Source of the DNA: Mytilus californianus
Lineage: Eukaryota > Mollusca > Bivalvia > Mytilida > Mytilidae
Direction of reading: 5' to 3'
Length of the DNA: 64,000 nt
Assembly (NCBI RefSeq): GCF_021869535.1
Contig: NW_026262581.1
Span: forward strand, 101,573,771-101,637,770
The position numbers and the translations under genes were made by a program. This document shows, piece after piece, positions 36,445 to 49,200 of this stretch. The notes beneath the pieces were generated by a model. It was given only the letters and a program-made list of their open reading frames with translations, made no database searches and was not told where the DNA came from. Numbering within the stretch: position 1 is the first letter of the stretch; each line of letters begins with the position of its first letter.

Positions 36445-37238
36445 TAAGAAGCCATATATACCGAACTTTAAAATAATTCTGACTGGGACCTGGTATAGGT
36501 AAATGTATGAGTATCAGCTGGGATTCCCCATTCCTCCTTAAAAAGTGACCCCCTTTCGATCAACAAGTAATTTTTCTTCCACCGTACCTTCAGAAGTATA
36601 CTTCTTCGCCATTGTTGAACCCCTATTAAAGTATTTTAACGTTCTGGACCCACCCCAAGTGAACTCAATTTGCTTCTACCAGATGATGCCCTGAATAACG
36701 ATTGCGATATTTGCATTCATCTTTTGCAATTATGTCAGATGCCAACAGCAAATCACATTCCCCAGTGGACATAATTATGAACTAAAAAACACTTTAAATA
36801 CTTATCTTAAAGATAGTATGTTTTTAATTGTGTTAACTTAAGATTATACTTCTATTTTCATCATCTGTTATCTAAACTCTCTTTTTTTGTTTCCGCAATA
36901 CAAGATGATACTTGTCAATTTAATTTCCGATTTCAGATGGTAAGTAATGTTAGCTTTATTCTCTGTCTCTGCTCAGCATCCTACAGTCTGTTCATGTAAA
37001 ATATGCACCGGCCCGAACACTAACCGTACAACTATTCTCAGTCACTTGTAATAACGTAGGAAAGGTTATTCACAAGAAAGATCAACATATTGAGATTTTT
37101 TCACATTCATCTTTAAAAACAAATCGAGTGCTAGTAGTTGAAAGTTCAAATGAAACATCGGTCTTTGACCTTTGTTCATCTTTAAGTTCCACCTTCTGTT
37201 TAAGTGAATATTACAATAAGTGACTGTTGAGATAAAAT

Positions 37239-37281
37239 ATGGTTTCTTGGATATTTTCATTAGCTTTGTCTGTTCTTCTCG
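37239..37281 (+). CDS. LLTP exon 1 (signal peptide)
   Basis: Residues 1-14 plus one base, MVSWIFSLALSVLL. Donor CTCG|GTAAGT. ATG context AAATATGG. The following intron is about 5.2 kb. Confidence 0.85.
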
Positions 37282-40200
37282 GTAAGTTTTAAAATAATCA
37301 TTTTTATAGTTATTTAAGTATAATAAAACAAATGAGTTTTCTAGAAGAGTGAAGACGACATGACACGATTTTCTTTCTGAATGAAGTGGTTTAAAAAGAA
37401 GGAATTATTTAATTGTTCCGATAATATTTAAATGAGCTTAGGTTCTTTTTATAGTATTCTAGAAAAAAGGAGACATATTCTTTTTAATTTGGGATACTGT
37501 TTCTATGATGATCCATGGGAATAATTTGGTTTTCTATCTATATAGAAGACCAAAATAGTTGAAGGAAAGGACAACAGGATGAGAGTTATACGAAAAAGTA
37601 CCAATTATTTCTATATAATTCAATTTGTCTTGGAATAACTTATATTTATATTAAATTTTGTTGCTAGAATTATCTGGTGTTCAGCATTAATCAGGGGCGG
37701 ATCCAGCCATTTTTAAAAGGGGGATTCCCAACCAAATATTAAGGGGGGGAGGGTTCCAACTATACGTCCCCATTCAAATGCATTGATCGTCAAAAAAAGG
37801 GGGGTTCCAACCCCCGGAACCCCCTCCCCCCCTTGGATCCGCCACTGCATTTGGTCATTGTTTTGGGACCTTGATAATGGGTTCAATAGATCATTGACTA
37901 AAGAGTAGAAAAGCAATTGATATAATGAAACACGGAGATAAAACTTTTAGTTACACTTAACAAAGTTTGTTTGACAGTTCGGAAAACCATGTTAAAATTT
38001 CATTTTCTGCCAAAGATCGCAATTTGTATTCATAACGAATATATTTATGTAGGTTTTGCCTGATACATCTGATACTAGCATTTCGGTTTTTTTATTGTTG
38101 TGTAATTTTCTTGGTATTTTTTTCTATAGAATAGTCTTTATTTCATCAACGGATTAGACACAACGCATTAAAAACATTAACAATGGATTAATCATTTTGG
38201 CTTGTGGAAATATTTGTAGTTGATAAACAGATACAGCATTTGTTATTTTCAAGGTCACACACACATATGTTTTCCTATCAAATTGTGTTAAAGATAAGAT
38301 GAACTTTTATTAATTAATCTAACCGTAAGACAAATTTACTTTGAGTAAAAATTGCTAAATTAGTTCTGTATATACCAGCGACATATATACAATATGTCTC
38401 TGGTATATACAAATCTAAATCGATCTACTGTATAATCAAAATTATCATATGTATGTTTCGTATACCAAAATATAAGTCATTACTTCTGGCACACATGACC
38501 TAAAGAATACAAGAGACTGCGTCGTCCAAAACACGCTATAGCCACCAATAACATAATTATGCAAGACAGAAATGTTCATTCACGTGATATCATAATATCA
38601 AACCCACTTTTTGAAGAAAGTTCGTGTACATCATAGTCGTATATCTAGAGACATATATACACATGTGTTATGTATATATGTCTCTGGTATATCTCAAAGA
38701 CTTCATATCCACTGAGACTACTATAATGTTATCCCATCAGATATCCCATTAAATGAGACTTTAAATGATAAAAACTCACCAAAGATACCACTGAGGCTTA
38801 TAATTTTGTTGCTTACAATTTAATTCGTTCCAAAAATTGGCAAAGTAGAGCATCAATATCTTCAGCAAATACTAGAAAATTGGAGGTAGATAAAAAAAAA
38901 TGATATGTATTATAACAGAGACATATATACACATGTGTATATATGTCTCTGATTATAATCAAACAATTGTTGGCTTTTGACAAGATTTGATACTCATACT
39001 CATATTAGTCGATATATTGTACCAGAGACATATATAGCCTAGATATACATTACAAAAGTAGATAATTTTTCATAATGCTTTTGGCCAATGAGAAAAAAAT
39101 GGTGTAGTCATACTGGGACTATTATACTAGTTAGTATAATCAGAGACATATAATTATATGTCTCTGGTATAATAGTCCCAGAGTCATATAACAATAGTAA
39201 ATAGACGTCACTTTAACAAGACTTTTGTAGGACATGTAATATTATGCCCCAGATGTATTGAAAATGACTAAACATATAAAGAAAGGGGGAAGTGTAATTA
39301 ATTCAGTCATAGATGAATGGGTTCATACATCTATGATCCAGTCAAACAGTCTTAGCAATCATACCACATCTTCTTAGTTTTATATTTAGATCGACCGAAC
39401 TGTGTAGACCTACGTTGCACATTTCATAATTTTTTGCTAAGTTTGGCAACTGTTATTCTAAGTTTTGTTTATCTGATGTCACTTGCATTGTTCAACTTTT
39501 AGCGAAGGGCGTAAAGTGGTATCTCTGCACGGAAGAACGCGAAATAAAATTGCCATTTCACGATGAACGAACAATTAAAAATTTCAAGTCTTGCACGTTG
39601 ATCTTTTTACCGATTTCACGAAACACGGTGAATATATAACGAACCTTTTTCACGGCTGCACGTGAAATAAAAATGGCAAAACACGTTGCACGAAAACAAC
39701 CCCTTACCACCCTCTTAAGCGTGTAAAATGATCTGATACATGTAACACTGGTTTCTTTCCCCTTCTCGGGAATAGATCTTTTGCACAGAGTGATGATCGG
39801 CAGGGATCAGGTATCTTAATCAAATTGACCCCCACATATCTCTAAAAAAGTAGGTAAAGGTTTCGGATCTCTCTGTCCATACTTAAATATATCTACAATT
39901 GAAATATCTAAGTAACTATGGATATCATGGTAACGTCATGTTACCCAATTTCGGCAAATTTTATTGCCTTGAAATATGTCATCCTGAAAACATTGTGCCT
40001 AACATAGAAATTAATATTTTAGAATTCTCCATGTATGTCATGTTTCTCTGTACAAATAGTTTGCTAGAAATGGTTCTACTCAATTTTGGCATCACCATAA
40101 ATTATAAACCAATTTCTTATTTTATAAGGAAATCTCTGTAATAAGCGACAGAAGAATTAACTCTACAATTATATCATTCAATTATATGCCACCGAAAGCT

Positions 40201-43200
40201 TTATTTTTATAGAGCCTAGGTGGTCGAGTGGTCTAGCGTGTCGGGCATAGTGCAAGGCGATTTGGTGCCACTATATCTCAGTAGTATGAGTTCGAATCCC
40301 GGCCAGGGAAGAACAAAAAATTTGCTTCCGCAAAGTTACAGATCAACATTGCTGGGCTGTTGTTTAGACGAATTATATATATATGAAATAACTTGATTGA
40401 TTAATGAATGGTTAACATCCAGTGGCAGATGTCTCATTTCTATTCAGGGCGATCAAATAACTTGAGAACATTGGATAAAGGATATTAAAGAAACAAAAAT
40501 CACATATTTTTTTAGGTTGCCAAATTATAGTATTCCTTTCGTACTATTTTCAAAACTTTTATAAAACAAAAATTTCACCTGGTTTTTGAGCTGCACCCTT
40601 TTTACAATTGAGCAAAAAGGATAGAATTTAAGCTTTAAGAAATTAAAAAGAAAGAAGAAAGTGGGTCACTGTACTTGTTATCTTGCCACATTACAAGATA
40701 GATAAATTTACAGCACATTTCTGTATAAAACCAAATTATATGAGTTATCTCCCCTTTGACAAACCATATGATGAAAGATGCAAAATTGTCTGAAATTTAT
40801 TGATTTGGTCATAATTTTGTCTTCAGTTGTTTTTGTTTTCTTTGATGTAAACACAAGCATCAATCATGTCAATTATTTACAATTGTATTTTACTCCACTT
40901 CAAAGGACTATAGGTTTAAAAAGGCCCATACCCTATATGGCCCCTATTTCTAACTGAAAGATTTATTGGCCATTATCATCATGAATCATAACTTAAAATA
41001 ATTACTAGAATAGGAAATAGGTCTATTTGTTGAAAATTTACCACTTTGTTCTTTTCATGACATCATAAATCATACAAATTTTGATTTTCCTTGAAAGTCA
41101 ATATAAACTGGTCAGTTTCCATTTTTTTCTTAGGACTGGAAACATATAGCCCATATATTTTCAAAAAAGATCATTGACATTATGTTTTTTTTACCAAACT
41201 TCATATCTGACTTGAATATTTAGTTTGTCAAGCCCTGCTCTCTATGTTTCCTGGCATAAATATGGTTGGAATTCAGACTATTTTGTTAACGTTCATCAAA
41301 ATTTTGATTTTGGACCTAATCCAGTTGTAAATAGTTCTATTTCTCTTTCTTACATACGTCTGTTTATCAGCTTGAAACACTTTTCTGAAACAATGGAATT
41401 ATTTCAGGGCCAACTAGGGCCTTTACCGAACTTACTGCTTTGTAAATAGGAATCCGCCTGTCTGTCTGTCTGTCCGAAATTAGTTTTGATTCCTTTGTCA
41501 AATTCAAATCAAACTCTTTATATTAAAGATTGATTATGTTTCAACTTTGCAACACTAAGCGTTTTACCTCCATATACATGTAGTATTTCCAGAATTGTGC
41601 CCATGAACTTAGAAATTTCATTCTGTTCAGTATGCAGTTTGTGGACGAAACTTTTACAGAGATGAAAATTTCACAGGGCAGAGTAGCACATGGTACTTAA
41701 AATTTGAGCTGTTCTACTAAATTTTTCCACAGTTTCGTTTGATCATCTTAAACTGGGCCACCAAATATATTGGCTGGGCTACCTCTTTAGATTTCCGTCC
41801 TTGGTCCTACATGCATCATCAGATGTTCATAACACTTTGTACATTGTAAGATCCTAACATGAAGAATGTGCATATTAGTAGGGCATCCTGATACGTGTGA
41901 CGTGACAACCCCAAATCTAATTGTGTTATGCCCTTTGTACTTTAATTTTTTTTAATAAGTTATTCAGTTTGCTCTTGATGGATCCAACTCCTCCTACATG
42001 CTTCTTTAGATGTTGGGGAAACTTTGTACATTGTATGATCTGAACATGAAGATAGGCTAATATTAGTAGGGCATATTGATCCTTGAAAAATCCCAGAGTT
42101 ATGCCCCTTTGCACTTAGAAGTTTTATGATGCTTTTCAGTATTTATGGATAGATTAAAATAGAAATAAAGTGATCTAACCATTATTTGAAAAAAAGTGTT
42201 TTTTTTATATTGGAAACTGTGGATTCATTTATTTTTATGGGTACAGCTAGTACTTTTCATTGGTTGAGGAAACAATTGTATTTTTGTGGATTTTATAAAT
42301 TCTCCATATATGACAGTCTATAGGAAATATATATATTGTTGAATATTGAAATTAATGGTTCATATATACCAATAAAATCCACAGGAATTGGTTTTTAAGA
42401 ATAATAATGCATCCACAGAATATAGCAAAAAATTGCAAGTGACAAATTCTTATGTCCATGTACTATATTTATAATTATAAAAAAACAAACTTTTCTTGTT
42501 TCAGCTGTTCCTGAAACTACAGGTGAGGCCAGTTTTAAGTTAAGAGGTAACATTGATAAAGAATAAAAAAAGTTGTTGTCTAGCCTCCTCATATGTTGAA
42601 AATTAAATACTGTGATATAAGATATAACTATATGATACATGTATCCAGTTAAAGGAACACATTTAACTAAAGGATCTGGAGAAAAGAACATTATTCTTGA
42701 CCATATGCAGCCCTAAACTTGACATAGAGATTCAGTATACTGTCCAATGTTTTACCCTAGCCAAATCACTTTAATCTCTTTTATTCACCATGTGTTTTAA
42801 GTGTAGGCCCCAAGTAAAGAACAATAGGGCATGTCAGTTTCTTCCAAAACTTTTACCAGTTAAGGATCAAATCTAGATCCCTTTCACAGTAAGCCAACAC
42901 TCTACCAACTGAGCTAAAGGAGTACTCCATTAGATCAGCTACGGGAAGGCATTTATAGAATTATTAATTTAGGGAAGCACACTTACATTGGTAAACATTA
43001 GTGATTTAGCCTGAGACCTCAATTATTGCTCTGATATTACAGTTCCCTTAATTTGGCTATTTTTCTTCCCATATTATTTTTTTCATTTTTTCTTAATAAG
43101 ACTTTTTGAGGTGTATAAATTATAGGAAGAGAAGGCAAAATATAAATGTGTCTTTGCAAAAAAAATAAATGTGTCTGGTGAATTTTTTCGATAATATACT

Positions 43201-46200
43201 GAAAATTTCAGGACATGAGCTGATTTTTGAAGTGCAGTTGTTTTTAACTTGATAAAAAGGTATTATTTATGAATTGAATGTTTCTTTTTGTAATTTAATT
43301 GAGGTGTAAAAGCTTTGAACGTGCACACATTTTTAGCTCACCTAACCTGAAAGGTCAAGTGAGCTTTTCTCATCACTTTGCGTCCGTCGTCCGTCGTCCT
43401 GCGTCCGTCGTCCGTCGTCGTCCGTTAACTTTTACAAAAATCTTCTCCTCTGAAACTACTGGGCCAAATTTGACCAAACTTGGCCACAATCATTATTGGG
43501 GTATCTAGTTTAAAAAAAGGTGTCCAGTGACCCGGCCAACCAACCAAGATGGCTGCCAAGGCTAAAAATAGAACATAGGGGTAAAACGTAGATTTTGGCT
43601 TATATCTCTGAAACCAAAGCATTTAGAGCAAATCTGACAGGGGGTAAAATTGTTTATCAGGTCAAGATCTATCTGCCCTGAAATTTTCAGATGAATCGGA
43701 CAACCCGTTGTTGGGTTGCTGCCCCTGAATTGGTAATTTTAAGGAAATTTTGCAGTTTTTGGTTATTATCTTGAATATTATTATAGATAGAGGTAAACTG
43801 TAAACAGCAATAATGTTCAGCAAAAGAAGATCTACAAATAAGTCAACTTGACCAAAATGGTCAGTTGACCCCTTAAGGAGTTATTGCCCTTTATAGTCAA
43901 TTTTTAACCATTTTTGTAAATTTTTGTAATCTTTTACAAAAATCTTCTCCTCTGAAACTACTAAGACAAATTTAACCAAACTTGTCCACAATCATCATTA
44001 GGGTATCTAGTTAAAAAAATGTGTCCAATGACCCCGCCCGCGAACCAAGATGGCCGACATGGCTAAAAAATAGTACATAGGGTAAAATGCAGTTTTTGGC
44101 TCATATCTCTGAAACCAAAGCATTTAGAGCAAATCTGATGAGTATAAAATTGTTCATTAGGTCAAGATCTATCTGCCCTGAAATTTTCAGACCAATCAGG
44201 CAACCCGTTGTTGGGTTGCTGCCCCTGAATTGGTAATTTTAAGGAAATTTTGCCGTTTTTGGTTATTATCTTGAATATTATTATAGATAGAGATAAACTG
44301 TAAACAGCAATAATGTTCAGCAAAGTAAGATCTAAGGCAACATGACCAAAATTGTCAATTGACCCCTTAAGGAGTTATTGCCCTTTATAGTCAATTTTTT
44401 ACAATTTTCATAAATTTTGTAAATTTTTGTAAATTTTTAAAAGTATTTTCCACTGTAACTACCGGGCCAAGTTCATTATAGATAGAGATAATAGTAAGGA
44501 GCAAGAATATTCAGTAAAGTAAGATCTACAAACACATCACCATCACCAAAACACAATTTTGTCATGAATCCATCTGTGTCCTTTGTTTAATATGCACATA
44601 GACCAAGGTGAGCGACACAGGCTCTTTAGAGCCTCTAGTTATTATGAAGCACTTCCCTGCTTCATACAAAATGTGCCTCTGTCAACACTTTTATTGTGCA
44701 ATAAAATTACAATACTTAGAAGCATTCAATTCATATTTACATTTTTATGCTACAACCATGAAATTACAAGTAAAATCAAGCATTTAATCTTTGTATTTTT
44801 TTTAATTTTAGTTCATTTATATGTTTTGGAGTTTAGTGTGACATCCATTTTCACTGAACTAGTACACAATTTTATTTAGGGCCAGCTGAGGACCACCTCC
44901 GGGTGAGGGATTTTTTCGCTGTGTTGAAGACCCATTGGTGGCCTTCGGCTTTTGTCTGCTCTTTGGTCGGGTTGTTGTCTCTTTGACATATTCCCCATTT
45001 CCATTCTCAATTTTATTTGATTTGTTTTTCTATGCATTGTTCAAATGTTGTCACAGATTACATATATGCAGTCATAGATGTTGCATTTTATACTTCTTGA
45101 ATGCCTCAGCCAATCAAAATTACAAAGTTCTTTGAAACTTATATCTATGGAATGAAATTTCAAAGATATAATAGTAATTGATAATTGTAGTCTCAGAGCT
45201 TTTAGTTGTTGATTAGATAGAATTGAAAGATTACAAAAGTGTGTTGTCATCACATATTATTAAACTTAAATAAAATGATTTGCATAAGAAATAGACTTTT
45301 CAGAAAAGCATTACAGGAAAGAAATATCTCACCAAAAAGGAAAACACTTCTCTAATTGAATAAGTAAGGACTTGTCATGCTTTTCATGCAGTAAATAACA
45401 GTTGGGAAACATTGCTTTGCCCCAGTTCTATCCATTCTTCTCCATGGAGGTTGTGGACACTGCTTTTATCCAAATACCCATTCTTTACTTTTTGTCTTGC
45501 AACTTTTTCATTTAATAATAATATGTACACATATCAATGATATACATATTCCAAGGAATAAGAGAAATACTAGTGTTATTTTTTTTTAATTACAGTTGTG
45601 AAATCTATTTTCAGCAATTCTTTATATTGGGCTTATGTACCATAAATTGGATTATTCCAGTTGTGGATTTAAACATACATTTTATTTTTAGATGGTTATT
45701 TTACTGAAGAGAATTCCTACAGTTATACATATACATCAACAGTGGAAAGCTCTTTTGTTGGAACTACTCCTTCCAAATCAGGATTTCAATATACTTGTTT
45801 AGTGATAATTACAGTTTATACTGGTTTAAAATCAGAATTAAAGGTAATTTAATAAGAGAGAATAAGATGTGAAAGTTTACATAAAAAAGCTGTATTTTGT
45901 TTTTTGTTCCGCCTGTGGCCAATGTGAGACATGAATTACCATCCAACAGTAGACTATTTGTATAAAGCTTTATATTTCAGAAGGTAGAAGACCTGGATAC
46001 TTTGATACCTTTTATGCAGATGTCTTATGTTACTTGTATCTCTGCCATATGTCCATTGTCCATGGCCTCATTTCATGGTTCAGTGACTGCTTGAAAAAAA
46101 GTTTAGCTTTTATGTCATGTGAAATACTTACCTATTATGAGCAAAAGGAAAACTATAATTGGTATATGGGATCCTTGCAAGCTTTACATGTCAGTCAGAC

Positions 46201-49200
46201 AGGGTTCACCTGACTTCTACCTCACTTCATAGATCAGTGATCAAGGTTACCGGTAAGTTTTCATGGTCATGTCAGTATGATCTCAGATACTATATCCAAT
46301 TGTCAATAGGTCAACTATACTTTGGTGTATGGAATGATTGTAAAGTGTGTACATGTCCGACTGGCAGGTTTCATCTGATCTTGACTTCATTTTCATGATT
46401 TATTGGTAAATTTAAGTTTTCATGGTTTTGTCCTTTTATCAGATGCTATAAGCAATAGGTCAACTATATTTGGTGTATGGAATGATTTTAAGGTGTACAA
46501 GTCTGTCTAGTAGGGTTCATCTGACCATGACCTCATTTTCATGATTACCGGATATGTCTGTTTCTCAGATACTACATGTATAAGCTATATGTAAACTATT
46601 ATATACATGGTATATGGTATGATTGTAAAGATGTACATGTCTGTCAGACAGGGCTCATATGACCTTGACCTCAGTCACATGGATCCTTGATTATGTTAAG
46701 TTTATGTGATACTTGAAATAATACATATTACAGACTTTCAACATAAATTCAATAATGATAAATAAAGAAGGCAAGACATTTCTGCATCTGCACTCTTGTT
46801 ATAATAGTTTGTATGTAGTTAGATCAAACTCTTTGAATGAACTACATTTAAATACAGAAAGAGCTAGTAGAAGTATGAAGCATTTATACTACCAGAGTTA
46901 ACAATGAATTCAAAATGTTTGAAATAGATCTATAAATGGTTTGAATGCACATAAAAAAGTGCCATTTGGCCCGAGATCACAGTTATTTCGTAGTGCATTT
47001 CTTTTAGACAATAAATTCAAATTAAAAAAATCGCACCTGCTCTATCTCAAAAAGATTTTTACAGTGTAGTGTACTACTATTGATACAAATAATATCAAAA
47101 TTATAGAAACTTCTACCAGCTCTAACTCAAAATATTGACAATTCTGTGTTAAGGGGGCTAAAATTCAGTTTGACAGCTTCAGACATTCTAATTTTTGACC
47201 TTTTTTAACTGGACCAAATCACTACTTAACATAAAGATTCAGCACCCAAATTTTTTTAACATGTAATGTCATCCCCTTACTCAATATTTCATGCATAAAA
47301 TATCAAGAAATAAATTGGGAAAGTGTATAAAAAAAAAATGCAAGTTATACACTGTTCACACTAGGGACTATATTTGTAGACAACGAAAACAAAAGGACGA
47401 TAACTGTGTCCTTGGACCTAATAGGATAGAAAGACTTGACCAATTTTAATAAAACTTGGCATGACCTAAGCTTAGGCAATTATAAGATAGTTGGCTAAGT
47501 TTCATGGCCATAGGATATATATTATAGAAACTAGGGCCATTTTAATATTGAAATTTGGATGTTTATTTTTGACGTTTAAATCAAATATTTTCAACTGTCA
47601 AGATTTTGGCCTAAAAAATTTAAATATTGCAAAAATTTGCTTTTTAAATACTCTTGAATTTAATATAATAAGTATTAAAAGCAACGGAACACTCATTTGA
47701 TTTATCAGATTTATTACAGTTATTCAAATGTCAAATTCATATGAGCCTGTGCCTGAAAATAGAGATTTTCGAATTAAGGGAAGCCTTACATAAACATGCA
47801 TTTTTTTCAACCAATTTGAAGTTTTTGAAGTTTTTTAACCATACATTATTCTTCCATATATATATTAAATGTACTTTGAATATAAAGAAAAGTTACAAAA
47901 AGCATACCACATGAGTATAAAATGGTCTTAGGCCATGTAAGACTGAGAATTATTTAGAGTCGATTTAGGCCGTAGCCCATATTTACATATAAAAATGCAC
48001 ACAGAGGCTATAAGAAATTGAAATTTGTTACTTTTTGCTCATTTCTATGCTAAGATGTCATGATACAAGAAGTCTAATTGCAAAAGGACTCTTGAATTCA
48101 ACTTTTTTTTGCAGACAGTATGGTCTGATGACCAGTTTTTCACTTTTCAATGCAAAACTTGCATGTAGTTTTAGTTTCATTAAAGATTGCATATTTTGGC
48201 GTTAATATTGATTCACTTATAGGGTCTTTGCATCGGCACTAAACACATTTATTTAAAAACCAGTTGTTGGCATGACACGGGTTATGTTCTTCTCATATAT
48301 GTTATGATGGTATGATACTAAAGCCCTAACGGGAAGGATTGTGCCTGATATTCATATGATGAAGACATAATCTTTCAATCAGTTTAATTGAAGTCTGGAG
48401 CTGGCATGTCAGTTAACTGCTAGTAGTCTGTTGTTATTTATGTATTATTGTCATTTTGTTTATTTTCTTTGGTTACATCTTCTGACATCAGACTCGGACT
48501 TCTCTTGAACTGAATTTTAATGTGCGTATTGTTATGCGTTTACTTTTCTACATTGGCTAGAGGTATAGGGGGAGGGTTGAGATCTCATAAACATGTTTAA
48601 CCCCGCCGCATTTTTGCGCCTGTCCCAAGTCAGGAGCCTCTAGCCTTTGTTAGTCTTGTATTATTTTTAATTTTAGTTTCTTGTGTACAATTTGGAGTTT
48701 AGTATGGCATTCATTATCACTGAACTAGTATATATATTTGTTTAGGGGCCAGCTGAAGGACGCCTCCGGGTGCGGGAATTTCTCGCTGCATTGAAGACCT
48801 GTTGGTGGCCTTCTGCTGTTGTCTGTTCTGTGGTCGGTTTGTTGTCTCTTTGACACATTCCCCATTTCCATTCTCAATTTTAATTTTAGTTTCATTTGGC
48901 ATATATTTGAACCACTTACTATCCTAAAGAAGAAAATTATGGTAGCATATGAAATGAATAGGGTGTACTGATCATTGTAAAGTGTTTTTTTTTTAAAGAT
49001 TTAGTGAAATATTTGTGATGGACTACAGATTTTATGTACAAAGCTCTTCACATTTCACATACATCAAACAGGCCGTTTAACCAGGGACATAAATACAAAT
49101 ATTCTGCACATTTTTTCTGTGATAATCTACTTTTCTCTAGATTCCGAGTTCACAAATGGTTAATTAAATTTGATTTAAGCATAGAAACACAAATATCAGG

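Noticed and set aside
40211-40305. Possible tRNA-Leu gene on the plus strand
   Set aside because: A and B boxes are present, but the acceptor ends do not pair and the sequence runs on into a body with an AT tail, as in a SINE.
42855-42922. Possible tRNA gene on the minus strand
   Set aside because: The D arm is good, but the anticodon stem does not pair and the B box is mutated.
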